A stretch of DNA of 64,000 nucleotides from Comamonadaceae bacterium (GCA_003599455.1 QZKF01000011.1:1-64000); one strand, 5' to 3'. Counted from the first letter of the stretch, positions 45,677-55,366 are shown. The notes: generated by a model from the sequence alone, not told the origin. Numbers and translations are program-made.

Positions 45677-46917
45677 GGGGATTTCACCCTGGGGGACGAC
45701 GCCGCGCCCACTTCGGAAAAGAAGGCCAGCAGCCGATCCATCAGGCGGTCCCGGTCGAACTCGCTCTCGGCGTACTGGCGGCCACGTGCGCCCATGGCCA
45801 AGCGCTCGTCGGGGCTCATGCCTGCCATGCGCTCGATGGCGTTCACCAGCCCCTGCGCATCGCCGGCAGGGCAGACCAGGCCCGCTCCTGCCGCCTCGAT
45901 GGCGCTGGCCCCCTCGCCATCGAGCATGCCCAGGATGGGCTTGCCGGCCAGCAGGTAGGACTGCACCTTGCCCGGTATCGTCATGCTGAAGGTCGGATCG
46001 GCTTTCAGCGAAGCGATGAGCGCGTCGGCGTGTGCGTAGAAAGACGGCATTCTCTCGACTGGAAAACGCCCCAGCAGCAGCACGCGCTCGTGCAGTTGTC
46101 GTCGCGCAATTTCGCCCTTGACCCATTCGAAACGACGCCCATCGCCCACGATCAGCCATCGGACGCGCTCGTTGTGCCGCAGCAGTTCGGCGGCATCCAG
46201 GATGGCAGGAAAGTCCTGGGCCTCTCCGATGTTTCCGGCGAAGAGAATGCTGAAGGTGTCGGTGGCCGGGGGCACTTCAGGCGCTCGTGCCCCATCGGCC
46301 TGCAGGAACAGGCTCTCCGCCCAGCTGGGAAAGTAGCGGACCTTCGAGCGGTCCCGGCAGTAGTGGCCGATGCTGTCGATAAAGGCCCGCGACTGTCCCA
46401 GTACCAGGGCGCAACGGTTGTAGATGAAGCTGACGAGGTGGCCCACCATTCGCAACACGATGGGAGAGCGCACGGCCCCCACGGCCGCCAGGGTCTCTGG
46501 CCAGAGATCGAGCACCCACAGGACCACGGGGGCCCGCTTGAGTCGTCCGAGCAGGACGGCCGGTATGCCGACCGTGATCGGTGACGGTTCGTACACGAAG
46601 ATCACGTCGGCGCGCAGGCCACGCAACAGCCATGGCCCCCAGAGGCAGCCACCGATCACGAAGCTCAGGTAGTTGAGCATCAGCCGCATCGCGCCCTGTG
46701 AGCGGGCCAGCATGGGCACGCGGTGCACTCGGGCCCCCTCATAGTCACTGAAGCGCTCGGGCGCACGCGCGAACTCCGGGAACACCTGCCCGTCCGGGTA
46801 GTTGGGCTTGCCCGTCAACACGGTGACTTCGTGCCCCCGGGTCACCCATTCCTTGACGAGATCGTTGATCCGGAAGTTCTCAGGCCAGAAGTACTGGCTG
46901 ACGACAAGAATCTTCAC
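45673..46917 (-). CDS. wbuB: WbuB-like glycosyltransferase (L-FucNAc transferase)
   Basis: The 414-residue GT4-type transferase begins MKILVVSQYFWPENFRINDL, the signature of the WbuB group. VVLWVLDLWPETLAAVGAVR and ILFAGNIGEAQDFPAILDAA are conserved in it, and IPGKVQSYLLAGKPILGMLDGEGA is near the donor-binding loop. Members next to fnlABC transfer L-FucNAc from UDP-L-FucNAc to the first O-unit sugar on the cytoplasmic face. It lies just downstream of fnlC and overlaps the reductase start, so donor synthesis and transfer are in one transcript. Confidence 0.85.
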   Translation of the reverse strand: MKILVVSQYFWPENFRINDLVKEWVTRGHEVTVLTGKPNYPDGQVFPEFARAPERFSDYEGARVHRVPMLARSQGAMRLMLNYLSFVIGGCLWGPWLLRGLRADVIFVYEPSPITVGIPAVLLGRLKRAPVVLWVLDLWPETLAAVGAVRSPIVLRMVGHLVSFIYNRCALVLGQSRAFIDSIGHYCRDRSKVRYFPSWAESLFLQADGARAPEVPPATDTFSILFAGNIGEAQDFPAILDAAELLRHNERVRWLIVGDGRRFEWVKGEIARRQLHERVLLLGRFPVERMPSFYAHADALIASLKADPTFSMTIPGKVQSYLLAGKPILGMLDGEGASAIEAAGAGLVCPAGDAQGLVNAIERMAGMSPDERLAMGARGRQYAESEFDRDRLMDRLLAFFSEVGAASSPRVKSP

Positions 46918-46929
46918 GGCGCGCCAGGC

Positions 46930-48057
46930 TCACTTCTTCCACACGACACGGTTCACATAGTCGGTATAGCTGTGGATGATGCGCACGACCTTGTCCGAGA
47001 CGTTGGGCATGCTGTAGTCGGCCACGGGACGCAGCAGGCGCTGCTCGCCGCGAGGCTGCGAGGCCAGGATCACCAGGCCCTGCAGCACCCGTTCGGTTTC
47101 GAGGCCCACCATCATCACGGCCGCCTCTTCCATGCCCTCAGGCCGCTCGTGCGCCTCGCGCAGGTTGAGCGCGGGAAAGTTCAGGATCGACGATTCCTCG
47201 TTGATCGTGCCACTGTCGGATAGCACGGCCCGCGCCTGGATCTGCAGCTGGTTGTAGTCGGTGAAGCCCAGCGGCTTGAGCAACCGCACCAGCGGGTGGA
47301 ACGAGACGGCCCTGGCTTCCACGCGCTTCTGGGTGCGCGGGTGCGTGGACACAATCACCGGCAGGCCATGCTGTTCGGCCACCTTGTTCAACACGTCCAC
47401 CAGCTTGAGGAACTGCGCGTCCGAGTCGATATTCTCCTCGCGGTGCGCGCTGACGATGAAGAAGCGGCCTTTCTCCAGGCCCAGCGTGCTGAGCACCTGC
47501 GAGGCGTCGATGCGGGGCCGGTAGTGGGCGAGCACCTCGGCCATCGGGCTGCCCGTCTTGATCACCATGTCGGGCGGCAGGCCTTCGCGCAGCAGATATT
47601 CGCGGGCGATGCTGCTGTAGGTGAGGTTAATGTCCGCCGTGTGGTCGACGATACGGCGATTGATTTCCTCAGGCACGCGCATGTCGAAGCAGCGATTGCC
47701 GGCCTCCATGTGAAAGATGGGGATCTTCCGGCGTTTGGCCGGGATCACTGAGAGGCAGCTGTTCGTGTCGCCGAGCACCAGAACCGCCTCTGGCGAGTGG
47801 CGCGCCAACAGCGCATCGATGCGGCCAATGATGTTGCCGATGGTCTCGGCGGCTGTTCCTCCCGCCGCTTCTAGGAAGTGATCCGGTTTGCGAATACCCA
47901 GATCATCGAAAAAGATCTGGTTCAATTCGTAGTCGTAGTTCTGCCCGGTATGAACGATCTCGTGTCGGCAGTGCTCGTCGAGACGTGCCATCACACGAGA
48001 CAGACGGATGATCTCGGGGCGCGTGCCCACGATCGTCATGACATGGAGTTGTTTCAT
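46930..48057 (-). CDS. fnlC: UDP-FucNAc-forming C2 epimerase FnlC
   Basis: WecB-fold epimerase of 375 residues from ATG 48057, the methionine of MKQLHVMTIVGTRPEIIRLS. VLGDTNSCLSVIPAKRRKIP, GNRCFDMRVPEEINRRIVDH and SAHREENIDS are typical, and the long C-terminus ending YTDYVNRVVWKK marks the FnlC/WbjD subgroup. It epimerises UDP-L-PneNAc to UDP-L-FucNAc, the last step after FnlA and FnlB. It starts seven bases after the fnlB stop. Confidence 0.9.
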   Translation of the reverse strand: MKQLHVMTIVGTRPEIIRLSRVMARLDEHCRHEIVHTGQNYDYELNQIFFDDLGIRKPDHFLEAAGGTAAETIGNIIGRIDALLARHSPEAVLVLGDTNSCLSVIPAKRRKIPIFHMEAGNRCFDMRVPEEINRRIVDHTADINLTYSSIAREYLLREGLPPDMVIKTGSPMAEVLAHYRPRIDASQVLSTLGLEKGRFFIVSAHREENIDSDAQFLKLVDVLNKVAEQHGLPVIVSTHPRTQKRVEARAVSFHPLVRLLKPLGFTDYNQLQIQARAVLSDSGTINEESSILNFPALNLREAHERPEGMEEAAVMMVGLETERVLQGLVILASQPRGEQRLLRPVADYSMPNVSDKVVRIIHSYTDYVNRVVWKK

Positions 48058-48064
48058 TTCGATC

Positions 48065-49192
48065 TCACAAGGCTGCCGAGATGGTGTCTGGACGGGTTCG
48101 GTCGAAGATTTCATTGGCCCACAGCATCACCACCATCAGACCGTCGCCGGTGTTGGTGATGTCATGCGTCCAGCCTGGGACGGTCTCCACCACGCGTGGC
48201 GATTCGGCGGTGGTATGGATCTCGTGTGCTTGACCGGTCAGCATGTGGCGAAAGCGGAAACGAGCCTTGCCCTGGATGACCAGAAATTTCTCGGTCTTGG
48301 CGTGGTGGTAGTGGCCTCCGCGCGTCACCCCAGGATGGGCGGTGAAGTAGGAGAACTGACCGCTGTCTTGTGTCATGAGCATCTCGACGAAGACGCCACG
48401 CGGATCCTCGTGGCGCACCAGCGGATAGTCGAATACCTCTACCGGGAGGTAGCTGACATAGGTTGCATACAGGGCCCGGCCGAGACCGTGGCCCACCGTG
48501 CCGATGACGCCGGTGTCGCGACTCCTGCGAAACGCCCGAATGGTGTCGGCGACACCGCCCACGGTGGAGTTGTAAACCGGTCCGGCGGTTTCAAAGCCGA
48601 GGGCGTCGGGCTGGGGTGCAGCGCCGTCCACCAGCGCAAGGAATCTGTCGATCACGTCGTCCACATGAATCAACTGGAGTACCGCGCTGGGGTCGTGCAC
48701 CTCGATGGGAAGGTCGCGCGCGATTTGGTGGCAGAACGTGGCCACCGCAGAGTTGTAGTGGGGGCGGCACCACTTGCCGAACACGTTGGGCAGGCGAAAC
48801 ACGTGCAGTGCATGACCGTGTGCCTGTGCCAGGGACCGCATCGACGCTTCGGCGGCCTTCTTGGACTCGCCATATGGATTGCCACGGTCGGCCTGGGTCG
48901 ACGAGGTAAGGATCAGCCGTGGCCGGTGGTTCGATGCCGCAGCCGCCTGCGCCAGGGCCTCGCACAAGCTGACTGTGAAGTCAACATTGCCGATTTGAAA
49001 CTCGCTGACGTCCTTGGGTCTGTTCACGCCGGCCAGGTGGACGACCACATCGGCTTGGTCGACGGCGCTTCGCAGGCTCTCGGGCACGCTGTGCCGGGTC
49101 CAGGGCGTCACGGTCCAGCCTGCCTGCTCCGCAACCCGCAGACGGAGGTTGCGACCGATGAAGCCGTCGGCGCCGGTGATGAGGATATGCAC
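48065..49192 (-). CDS. fnlB: UDP-2-acetamido-2,6-dideoxy-hexulose reductase FnlB
   Basis: 375 residues from the GTG at 49192 (VHILITGADGFIG), one base after the fnlA stop. An N-terminal SDR domain (TSSTQADRGNPYGESKKAAE holding the Tyr-Lys pair) is fused to a C-terminal cupin (about 275-365, with RGGHYHHAKTEKFLVIQGKA), the fused layout of FnlB/WbjC. It converts the FnlA product into UDP-L-PneNAc. Alternative starts upstream would overlap fnlA and are not needed. Confidence 0.9.
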   Translation of the reverse strand: MHILITGADGFIGRNLRLRVAEQAGWTVTPWTRHSVPESLRSAVDQADVVVHLAGVNRPKDVSEFQIGNVDFTVSLCEALAQAAAASNHRPRLILTSSTQADRGNPYGESKKAAEASMRSLAQAHGHALHVFRLPNVFGKWCRPHYNSAVATFCHQIARDLPIEVHDPSAVLQLIHVDDVIDRFLALVDGAAPQPDALGFETAGPVYNSTVGGVADTIRAFRRSRDTGVIGTVGHGLGRALYATYVSYLPVEVFDYPLVRHEDPRGVFVEMLMTQDSGQFSYFTAHPGVTRGGHYHHAKTEKFLVIQGKARFRFRHMLTGQAHEIHTTAESPRVVETVPGWTHDITNTGDGLMVVMLWANEIFDRTRPDTISAAL

Positions 49193-49193
49193 G

Positions 49194-50240
49194 TCAGTCC
49201 TCCGCACGGGCGGTGTCACCGCGCAGGATACGCTGCAGGAAGTCGAGCTTGAGCAGCAAGCGCTTCATGCCCGCGATATCGAGGCGCTGGGTGTTGTGGG
49301 AGTGGTATTCCTCCGCGTGCAGGGCCTGGGTGAGCTTGGCCTCCCCCTGATCGACGTACTTCGAGTAGTTGAGGTCGCGGCCATCTGGCGGCACGCGGTA
49401 GTAGTCGCCCCGGTCTTCGGCATGCGCCATTTCTTCTTTGCTTAGCAGAGCCTCGTAGAGCTTTTCGCCGTGGCGGCTGCCGATGACGCGAATGGGGTGG
49501 TCCGGCATCTTGAGCAGCTCGCCGAGCGCCCTGGCCAGGGTTTCCACGGTCGCCGCCGGCGCCTTCTGCACGAAGATGTCTCCGTTCTGGCCATGCTCGA
49601 AGGCATACAGCACCAAGTCGACGGCGTCGTCGAGCGTCATCATGAAGCGTGTCATGGCCGGATCCGTGATGGTGATCGGCTGGCCCGCGAGCATCTGATC
49701 GACGAACAGGGGAATGACCGATCCCCGCGAGGCCATCACATTGCCGTAGCGCGTTCCACAAATCACCGTGGGCGTGCCCTCGAGGTTGCGGCTCGTGGCC
49801 ACCATCACCTTCTCCATCATGGCCTTGCTGATGCCCATGGCGTTGATGGGGTACACCGCCTTGTCGGTGCTCAGGCAAACCACGCGCTTTACGCCTGCAT
49901 CGATGGCGACTGACAGCACGTTCTCCGTGCCGAGCACGTTGGTCAGCACAGCCTGCATTGGATGGAATTCACAGGATGGCACTTGCTTGAGCGCCGCCGC
50001 GTGGAACACGTAGTCCACGCCACGCATGGCCTGCTGCAGGCTGCCGCGGTCGCGCACGTCACCGATGTAGAAGCGCAGCTTGGGGTTGTCGTAGCGCTTT
50101 CGCAGGTCGTCTTGCTTTTTCTCGTCGCGGCTGAAGATGCGGATTTCCGCGATATCGGTGTGCAGCGCGCGCTTGAGCACCGCGTTGCCGAAAGAACCGG
50201 TACCGCCCGTGATGAGGAGGCATTTCGAAGTGAAAGACAT
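49194..50240 (-). CDS. fnlA: UDP-GlcNAc 4,6-dehydratase/5-epimerase FnlA
   Basis: 348 residues from ATG 50240 (MSFTSKCLLITGGTGSFGNA). This is the soluble, short relative of WbpM, with CLSTDKAVYPINAMGISKAM as the catalytic segment and the tail RVPPDGRDLNYSKY seen in WbjB/FnlA. It begins UDP-L-FucNAc synthesis from UDP-GlcNAc. The gene stands first in the fnlA-fnlB-fnlC-wbuB module and follows a GT2 gene by eleven bases. Confidence 0.9.
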   Translation of the reverse strand: MSFTSKCLLITGGTGSFGNAVLKRALHTDIAEIRIFSRDEKKQDDLRKRYDNPKLRFYIGDVRDRGSLQQAMRGVDYVFHAAALKQVPSCEFHPMQAVLTNVLGTENVLSVAIDAGVKRVVCLSTDKAVYPINAMGISKAMMEKVMVATSRNLEGTPTVICGTRYGNVMASRGSVIPLFVDQMLAGQPITITDPAMTRFMMTLDDAVDLVLYAFEHGQNGDIFVQKAPAATVETLARALGELLKMPDHPIRVIGSRHGEKLYEALLSKEEMAHAEDRGDYYRVPPDGRDLNYSKYVDQGEAKLTQALHAEEYHSHNTQRLDIAGMKRLLLKLDFLQRILRGDTARAED

Positions 50241-50251
50241 ACTGGATTTTC

Positions 50252-51274
50252 CTACATACGAGAGGTGTGATTCGCGCCGTCGCAGTTGCGCATGAACGCA
50301 GCCCTTTGTACTTCGGCCCTGGCGCGGATGGTCTGGTAGTGAAGCCGATGCATCTCGAGTTCGGGTTTCAGGCGGCGGAGGTCGCGCAGAATGTCGAAAC
50401 AATGCAGGGCCGCTCGCAGCCCATACACGAGGTAGTTCAGGTTCAGCAATCGCCGCATCAGTTTCGACGCCTGTCGATAGCAGAAGATGCGGTTGCGCAT
50501 CAGAACCCGCTCGAAGCCTTGCGCCACGTGGTCCCTCAGGTAGCCGAAAATCGCTAGCTTGTCGTTGTCGAAGGCGGCGCTGCGCGTCAGATAGGTGGAG
50601 CCAGCGGTGCGGCGGTAGTAAATGTGCACCAGTGGCGATTGCTCAAACGACAGGGGCGAAAGGCGTTCGGCCATCTTCACGTGCATGGGGTAGTCTTCGG
50701 TGACTGCAAACCGCTGCACGAAGTCCCGGATCACGTCATCGCGCAGTACCCGGGTGGAGAAAATGATGCTGGGCGTGTGGTTGAAGCTGATGCCGAGCAG
50801 GCGCTTCATGTAGTTGCTGCGGGCATAGATGCGATTGCTCGCCACCATGTTGGCATTGTAGAACGCAGGCCAGTCGAGATGGCCGTCGATCAGGTTCAGC
50901 GGATAGCCCGACGACATGTCGAGATCCTGCAAACGCCGCCACTCGGCCAGAAGGTTCTCGCAAGAGTACACGTCGTCTCCCGCCGTGAGCTTGCACAGGC
51001 TTCCGCGCACGTGTGCCCACACCTTCGTGTAGTTGCGGCAGGTCCCCTGGTTGGTGGCCTGCGTGTGGATCTGGACGTCGGAAAACAAGCTGGCGCGTTG
51101 GCCCAGCCAGTGCCTAGCCAGCGCCAGTGTCTGGTCTTTCGACGCGTCGTCGGCAATGATCAACTGGAAGGTGCGACCCTGACCGTACTCGAGGATCTGG
51201 TAGGCAATGCTCTCCAGGTGCTCGAGAACATAGGCTTCGTGGTTGTAGGTGATCACGACAAAGGTGAAGTCCAT
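50252..51274 (-). CDS. GT2 family glycosyltransferase
   Basis: The 340-residue protein has the GT-A fold: MDFTFVVITYNHEAYVLEHL at the N-terminus, QLIIADDASKDQTLALARHW with the donor-binding acidic residues, and KLTAGDDVYSCEN as the likely DxD-like element. The ATG at 51274 overlaps the previous stop by one base. It probably adds one of the O-unit sugars (Fuc3NAc or rhamnose are candidates given the cluster's donors), but specificity cannot be read. The C-terminal third is Arg- and Leu-rich, without clear membrane helices. Confidence 0.82.
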   Translation of the reverse strand: MDFTFVVITYNHEAYVLEHLESIAYQILEYGQGRTFQLIIADDASKDQTLALARHWLGQRASLFSDVQIHTQATNQGTCRNYTKVWAHVRGSLCKLTAGDDVYSCENLLAEWRRLQDLDMSSGYPLNLIDGHLDWPAFYNANMVASNRIYARSNYMKRLLGISFNHTPSIIFSTRVLRDDVIRDFVQRFAVTEDYPMHVKMAERLSPLSFEQSPLVHIYYRRTAGSTYLTRSAAFDNDKLAIFGYLRDHVAQGFERVLMRNRIFCYRQASKLMRRLLNLNYLVYGLRAALHCFDILRDLRRLKPELEMHRLHYQTIRARAEVQRAAFMRNCDGANHTSRM

Positions 51275-52146
51275 CAGACTTGTCCTTTGCGAGCGCGCAG
51301 TTTGGTGAGGAGCAGCAACCATACGATGACCAGCGCCAACCAGCCCGATGCCCGAAAGCCCTGGGCGAGCATGCGTAGCTTCTCGACGGTTGTTCTGGGC
51401 GCCCCCTGCGCTCCGGTGATGCCCCTGTCCAGCATGTTGATGCCTAGGCGGTATCGCTCGATCAGCGGGCCGGCGACCTGCGGCACCCATTTGCCTCGAT
51501 AGATCGCCCCGCCCATGGTGTAGTTGTAGCGGTAGATGGATTCATGGCCGGGCTGTGCGCAGAAATACTTGCCGCGATGAAGAAAAGTGCGGCTGGTGCC
51601 GAACAACTCCCAGATCCAGGGGCTGTCTTCGGCTCGCGTGAGCTCGATCAGGTGCTTGCGGCGCCACAAGGCGGGAGCCGAGTTGAGCCGGTAGTTGGTC
51701 AGGCGTGGAATTGCCTCGAAGCCCTGGTAACGGCTGGCGGGACGTGCGGCGCCGGGCACATGGGAAAGGTAGAAGACCGAGATGTCTGGGTCGGCGTCCA
51801 TCCATTCAAGGCATCGATCGACGGCCTCGCTGTCCACGGGTTCCTCGAGCACGAAGTCGTCGAACAACATCAGCACGTATTCGGACGACTGATCATTGAG
51901 TGTTGCGAGGAGGCGCGCGCCCCAGGACGACGACCGTTGATCAGGCCGTAGCACGTGGCTGCTGACGCGAAGCCCCGACTCGGCGACGTCGAGCGATTCG
52001 GTGTTGACGACGATGGGAAACGGGCAGTCGCTCCACCTGTCCTTGAAGGCCGCGAAAAAGAGAGGCCAGACATCGATATAGGCGTCGCAGCTGTTTACGA
52101 CGACCACGCATCGATCTGCGAAGCTAGTTGAGGAGTCAGGCGTCAT
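51274..52146 (-). CDS. Putative glycosyltransferase of unrecognised family, C-terminal helix
   Basis: From ATG 52146 (MTPDSSTSFADRCVVVVNSC) the protein has 290 residues. It starts eleven bases before the ABC-flippase gene ends. VVVVNSCDAYIDVWPLFFAA, then an acidic LMLFDDFVLEE motif reminiscent of a nucleotide-sugar DxD site, suggest a GT-A-like transferase, but I cannot assign a GT family. A C-terminal hydrophobic segment (LALVIVWLLLLTKL) could anchor it. In this cluster, a further O-unit transferase is the reasonable role. Confidence 0.6.
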   Translation of the reverse strand: MTPDSSTSFADRCVVVVNSCDAYIDVWPLFFAAFKDRWSDCPFPIVVNTESLDVAESGLRVSSHVLRPDQRSSSWGARLLATLNDQSSEYVLMLFDDFVLEEPVDSEAVDRCLEWMDADPDISVFYLSHVPGAARPASRYQGFEAIPRLTNYRLNSAPALWRRKHLIELTRAEDSPWIWELFGTSRTFLHRGKYFCAQPGHESIYRYNYTMGGAIYRGKWVPQVAGPLIERYRLGINMLDRGITGAQGAPRTTVEKLRMLAQGFRASGWLALVIVWLLLLTKLRARKGQV

Positions 52147-53926
52147 TTTTTGTTTTTTCGACGAGGGTGGGGTCGTCGGCGAAGTCCTGAAAGCTGCCGA
52201 CCCGTAATAGGGCCCCATCGCGAAGTTCAATGATCTGGTCGCAAGAACGCAAGGAGGCTATCTTGTGGGCCACCATCACGATGGTGATGTCGTCCCCTAG
52301 CCCTTCAATGCTTTGCATGACCGCCGATTCGGTGCCTTCATCGAGCGCGCTGGTCGCCTCGTCCAGAACCACCACGGTGGCGGATTTGTAAAGGGCTCGG
52401 GCAATCCCGATGCGCTGGCGTTGCCCCCCCGACAGCCAGGCACCCCGCTCGCCCACCAGGGTCTCCAATCCCTGTGGGAGCTGACCCAGGAAGTCGCCAA
52501 GCTGGGCCTTGCTGGCGCACCATCGAACCCGGTCGAAATCGATGAGCTTTCGATCGACCCCCAGCGCGATGTTTTCGCCGATCGAGGCATCGGCAATAAA
52601 TATGGACTGGGGAACGTGGGCCACCAGTTTGTGCCAGCCCCCTGGTCTGCGGAAGTCTATCTCCACGCCGTCGACGCGCACGGCGCCGGCCGTTGGCGCA
52701 AGGAGTCCCATCATGACGTCGAGCAATGTCGACTTGCCACCACCGGTTTTGCCGACAATGCCCAGGCGCGTCCCCTTCTTGATATGGACGGTGATTCCGT
52801 TCAGGATGGGGCGGCCGACCTCGCCGTACGAAAAGCGCACCCCGTCAATGTCGATCGACCGGGTGAAAGACACCGGCCGGGCAGTATCGCCTTCTACCGG
52901 AAGCTCCAGGTCCATGTAGTCCAGGGTCGAGGCCACGGCATGCTGGGCCCCCTGGACGCACGCCCAAGCTGCATAAGCTTGTTGCAGCGTGGGCAGCAGG
53001 CGTTGAAGACCGAGCGCGAGTACCCCCAGACCTGGCAGCGAATCGGACAGCACCCCTCTGGATGCGAGAAAGTAGGACAGAGCTCCGAAGAACACGAGGC
53101 CACCCGCTTCAATCACGAAGCGTGGCACCTGGCTGATGATCTGAATGTCGGCTCTTGCCCGCTTCAGCGGGGTGTCGGATGCGACGAACTCGCGCTCATA
53201 GAGCTTGTGGCTACCGTCAAGAATGATGTCCCTGACCGATCCCAGTCCTTCCTGCACCTTTTTGACAATGTTGTTGGTTTCGACATCGATGGTTTCACTA
53301 GAGCGACGCAGCCGCTCTCGGGTCACCAGGTGCACGCATAAGTACAGCAAGCCGAACGCCAGCGATGAAGCGATTGTGACGACCGGGCTTGCCACAAATA
53401 GCAGTGCGATGATGGCAAATGACAGTACACCCGAACTGGCGATCGTCAGAATCGGGAAGAGGAATTGCCGGACAACGATCTCCGACTTGATGGAGACCGC
53501 AGAAATGACATCACTGCTGTTGGACTTCAGTTGCTCGATAAACGGACGCCGGATGGCGCGCACGTATATTCCAAGCGCGAAATCTGAGCCGATGGAGTAG
53601 CTGAGCCTTGCCAGACTGACCGTCAGGGCAAAGCGAGCGGCACCCGCCACCACGGCCAGGCTGCAAAATAGCAGACACGTGAAAGCCAGAATCTGGGTGT
53701 TGGATCGTGCATTGAAAACGTCGAGCAAGCTGCCGATCATCGGAAGGGTGACCAGCTGCTTGGGGTTGATCAGGGCACTGAGCAATGGCAGCAGGGCGCT
53801 GATGCTGGCGATTTCAAGAGCCGACGTAGCCGTGGATAAAAGCAGTGCCCCGACGATTTGGGTCCGTCGTCTGGGGGTGAGGTGTGCCCACAGCCGATGC
53901 ACGAGCGCAGATGAATGTTGAGACAT
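52136..53926 (-). CDS. PglK-type ABC flippase
   Basis: A 596-residue half-transporter with fused domains: five or six membrane helices in residues about 20-330, then an ATPase domain with Walker A IVGKTGGGKSTLLDVMMG, signature WLSGGQRQRIGIARAL, Walker B VVVLDEATSALDEG and a switch histidine in MVAHKIAS. It resembles PglK, which flips lipid-linked oligosaccharide across the inner membrane. No Wzx-type flippase is encoded in the cluster, so this protein most likely performs O-unit translocation ahead of Wzy. It lies between the polymerase and a glycosyltransferase gene. Confidence 0.88.
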   Translation of the reverse strand: MSQHSSALVHRLWAHLTPRRRTQIVGALLLSTATSALEIASISALLPLLSALINPKQLVTLPMIGSLLDVFNARSNTQILAFTCLLFCSLAVVAGAARFALTVSLARLSYSIGSDFALGIYVRAIRRPFIEQLKSNSSDVISAVSIKSEIVVRQFLFPILTIASSGVLSFAIIALLFVASPVVTIASSLAFGLLYLCVHLVTRERLRRSSETIDVETNNIVKKVQEGLGSVRDIILDGSHKLYEREFVASDTPLKRARADIQIISQVPRFVIEAGGLVFFGALSYFLASRGVLSDSLPGLGVLALGLQRLLPTLQQAYAAWACVQGAQHAVASTLDYMDLELPVEGDTARPVSFTRSIDIDGVRFSYGEVGRPILNGITVHIKKGTRLGIVGKTGGGKSTLLDVMMGLLAPTAGAVRVDGVEIDFRRPGGWHKLVAHVPQSIFIADASIGENIALGVDRKLIDFDRVRWCASKAQLGDFLGQLPQGLETLVGERGAWLSGGQRQRIGIARALYKSATVVVLDEATSALDEGTESAVMQSIEGLGDDITIVMVAHKIASLRSCDQIIELRDGALLRVGSFQDFADDPTLVEKTKNDA

Positions 53927-53950
53927 GCGCGATGAATGGTAGCGCTTGGA

Positions 53951-55366
53951 TCAGGCCGCGCGCGGGGAGCCCGGGGAGCGTTGCCCGAACGCCAAGCTGG
54001 TAACCCAGGCGATGAACAATATGATGAATGTCGTCAAAGATTCAAATATGTTGAAAACTTGGTTGTTGGCGGGAATGAAGATGATCAACATCGTCAACAG
54101 CGGGATGCTGCATACTGCTGCGACATTGTGCGTTGCCAGCGCCGAGGTCCAGATGGCACATGCATAAAATCCGAGTGCTAGCATCACGAACGCGACACCC
54201 AGGAAGCCGACATCGTTGGCCCACTGGCTGTAGGCGGAATGCCATTGGCTAGTGGCACTCCACTGCTCGTGAATCTTTTGCTGAAAGGTCCTGGGTGCCA
54301 AGTCGACTCCCAGGTACTTTCGCAAGGCATCCACGATGAATTTGGAATGGCCCACTCCGTAGGTGGTCTCCATGGGGATGTCGGTGGAGAGCGACATGCC
54401 GTAGTAGCCTTGGGTCAGATAGATGGCTCCGATAGAGAAAAGGTGGCAGCCCTTGGCCGTCATTTCGCCCGATGTCTCGCAATACTCTTGAAACCCTGGC
54501 CTGACGCGAATCACCCCGGCCGTGGAATGCAGGCTCTTTGCTGCGTACTCCAGCCCAGGCGCCCGCACACTCATGGTGTGATGAAAATACGCGCCCGCGA
54601 ACACAAAGATGAACGCGGTCAGAAGATTCAGTGTGCGGCGCGATTTGATGAACTGAAGTCGTTCCGCGCGCGGCGTCATGAATACATGAGCCAAGATGAT
54701 GGTCGTGAAAACAAAGGTCACATCAAAAACGGGCTTGTTCGTTCCCACGCACACGCCGGAGACGATGGGGAAAATCGCGAGGGCGGATCCTAGGATTTTC
54801 TTCAGGCGCGACAGGCTGGGCCAGCTTGAAGCCAGCATGTACACCAGAACCAATTTGGAAAAGGCCAGGACGCCGAACAAGAGGGTGATCAGCGGGTTGC
54901 CCGAAAAGTTTTCCTTTGCCTCGTCACTCAGCTTGTAGAGGTAAGCGCCCAGTGGATCGATCAGGCCGTAGATGAAGTCTGAGAACAACGACGTCGGGAT
55001 GTAGCTGGGGCCGAGAGTGAGGTTCCTGTGGCCGATCAAGGCGACCAAGGTCGCGCAGGCCCAGATGGGCCAGAAGAAGCGCGCGGTGAAATCGCGAGAA
55101 GAAGGTACGCCTCCGCGACTGGTCCACCGGTGTCTCTGCCACAGCGCAGCGCCATAGCCGACGAGAAACATCGACAGGTAGAGCGCATTCAATGACCAGA
55201 GCTCGAGCTCGTTCTTGATCGGCCAGTCGATCGGTCCGTATTTGAGCAACAGCAAAGTACCGCTCAAGTAAAGCATCGTGCAAATGCACGGCGCCCACAG
55301 AAGGGGCAACGAATCGCTCGGATTCGAGTGTGTTGTGGTTTCGAGTTCGTTCCGCGTGAGGGCCAT
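53951..55366 (-). CDS. wzy: Wzy-like O-antigen polymerase
   Basis: This 471-residue polytopic protein has ten to twelve hydrophobic segments and a large hydrophilic loop in the second half (residues about 265-365), the topology of Wzy polymerases, whose primary sequences are poorly conserved. Its codon use and lower GC resemble other transferred O-antigen core genes. It is followed by the ABC flippase, 24 bases downstream. The 185-base gap upstream (55367-55551) is AT-rich and contains no gene; an internal promoter there is possible. An unrelated membrane protein cannot be excluded. Confidence 0.72.
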   Translation of the reverse strand: MALTRNELETTTHSNPSDSLPLLWAPCICTMLYLSGTLLLLKYGPIDWPIKNELELWSLNALYLSMFLVGYGAALWQRHRWTSRGGVPSSRDFTARFFWPIWACATLVALIGHRNLTLGPSYIPTSLFSDFIYGLIDPLGAYLYKLSDEAKENFSGNPLITLLFGVLAFSKLVLVYMLASSWPSLSRLKKILGSALAIFPIVSGVCVGTNKPVFDVTFVFTTIILAHVFMTPRAERLQFIKSRRTLNLLTAFIFVFAGAYFHHTMSVRAPGLEYAAKSLHSTAGVIRVRPGFQEYCETSGEMTAKGCHLFSIGAIYLTQGYYGMSLSTDIPMETTYGVGHSKFIVDALRKYLGVDLAPRTFQQKIHEQWSATSQWHSAYSQWANDVGFLGVAFVMLALGFYACAIWTSALATHNVAAVCSIPLLTMLIIFIPANNQVFNIFESLTTFIILFIAWVTSLAFGQRSPGSPRAA

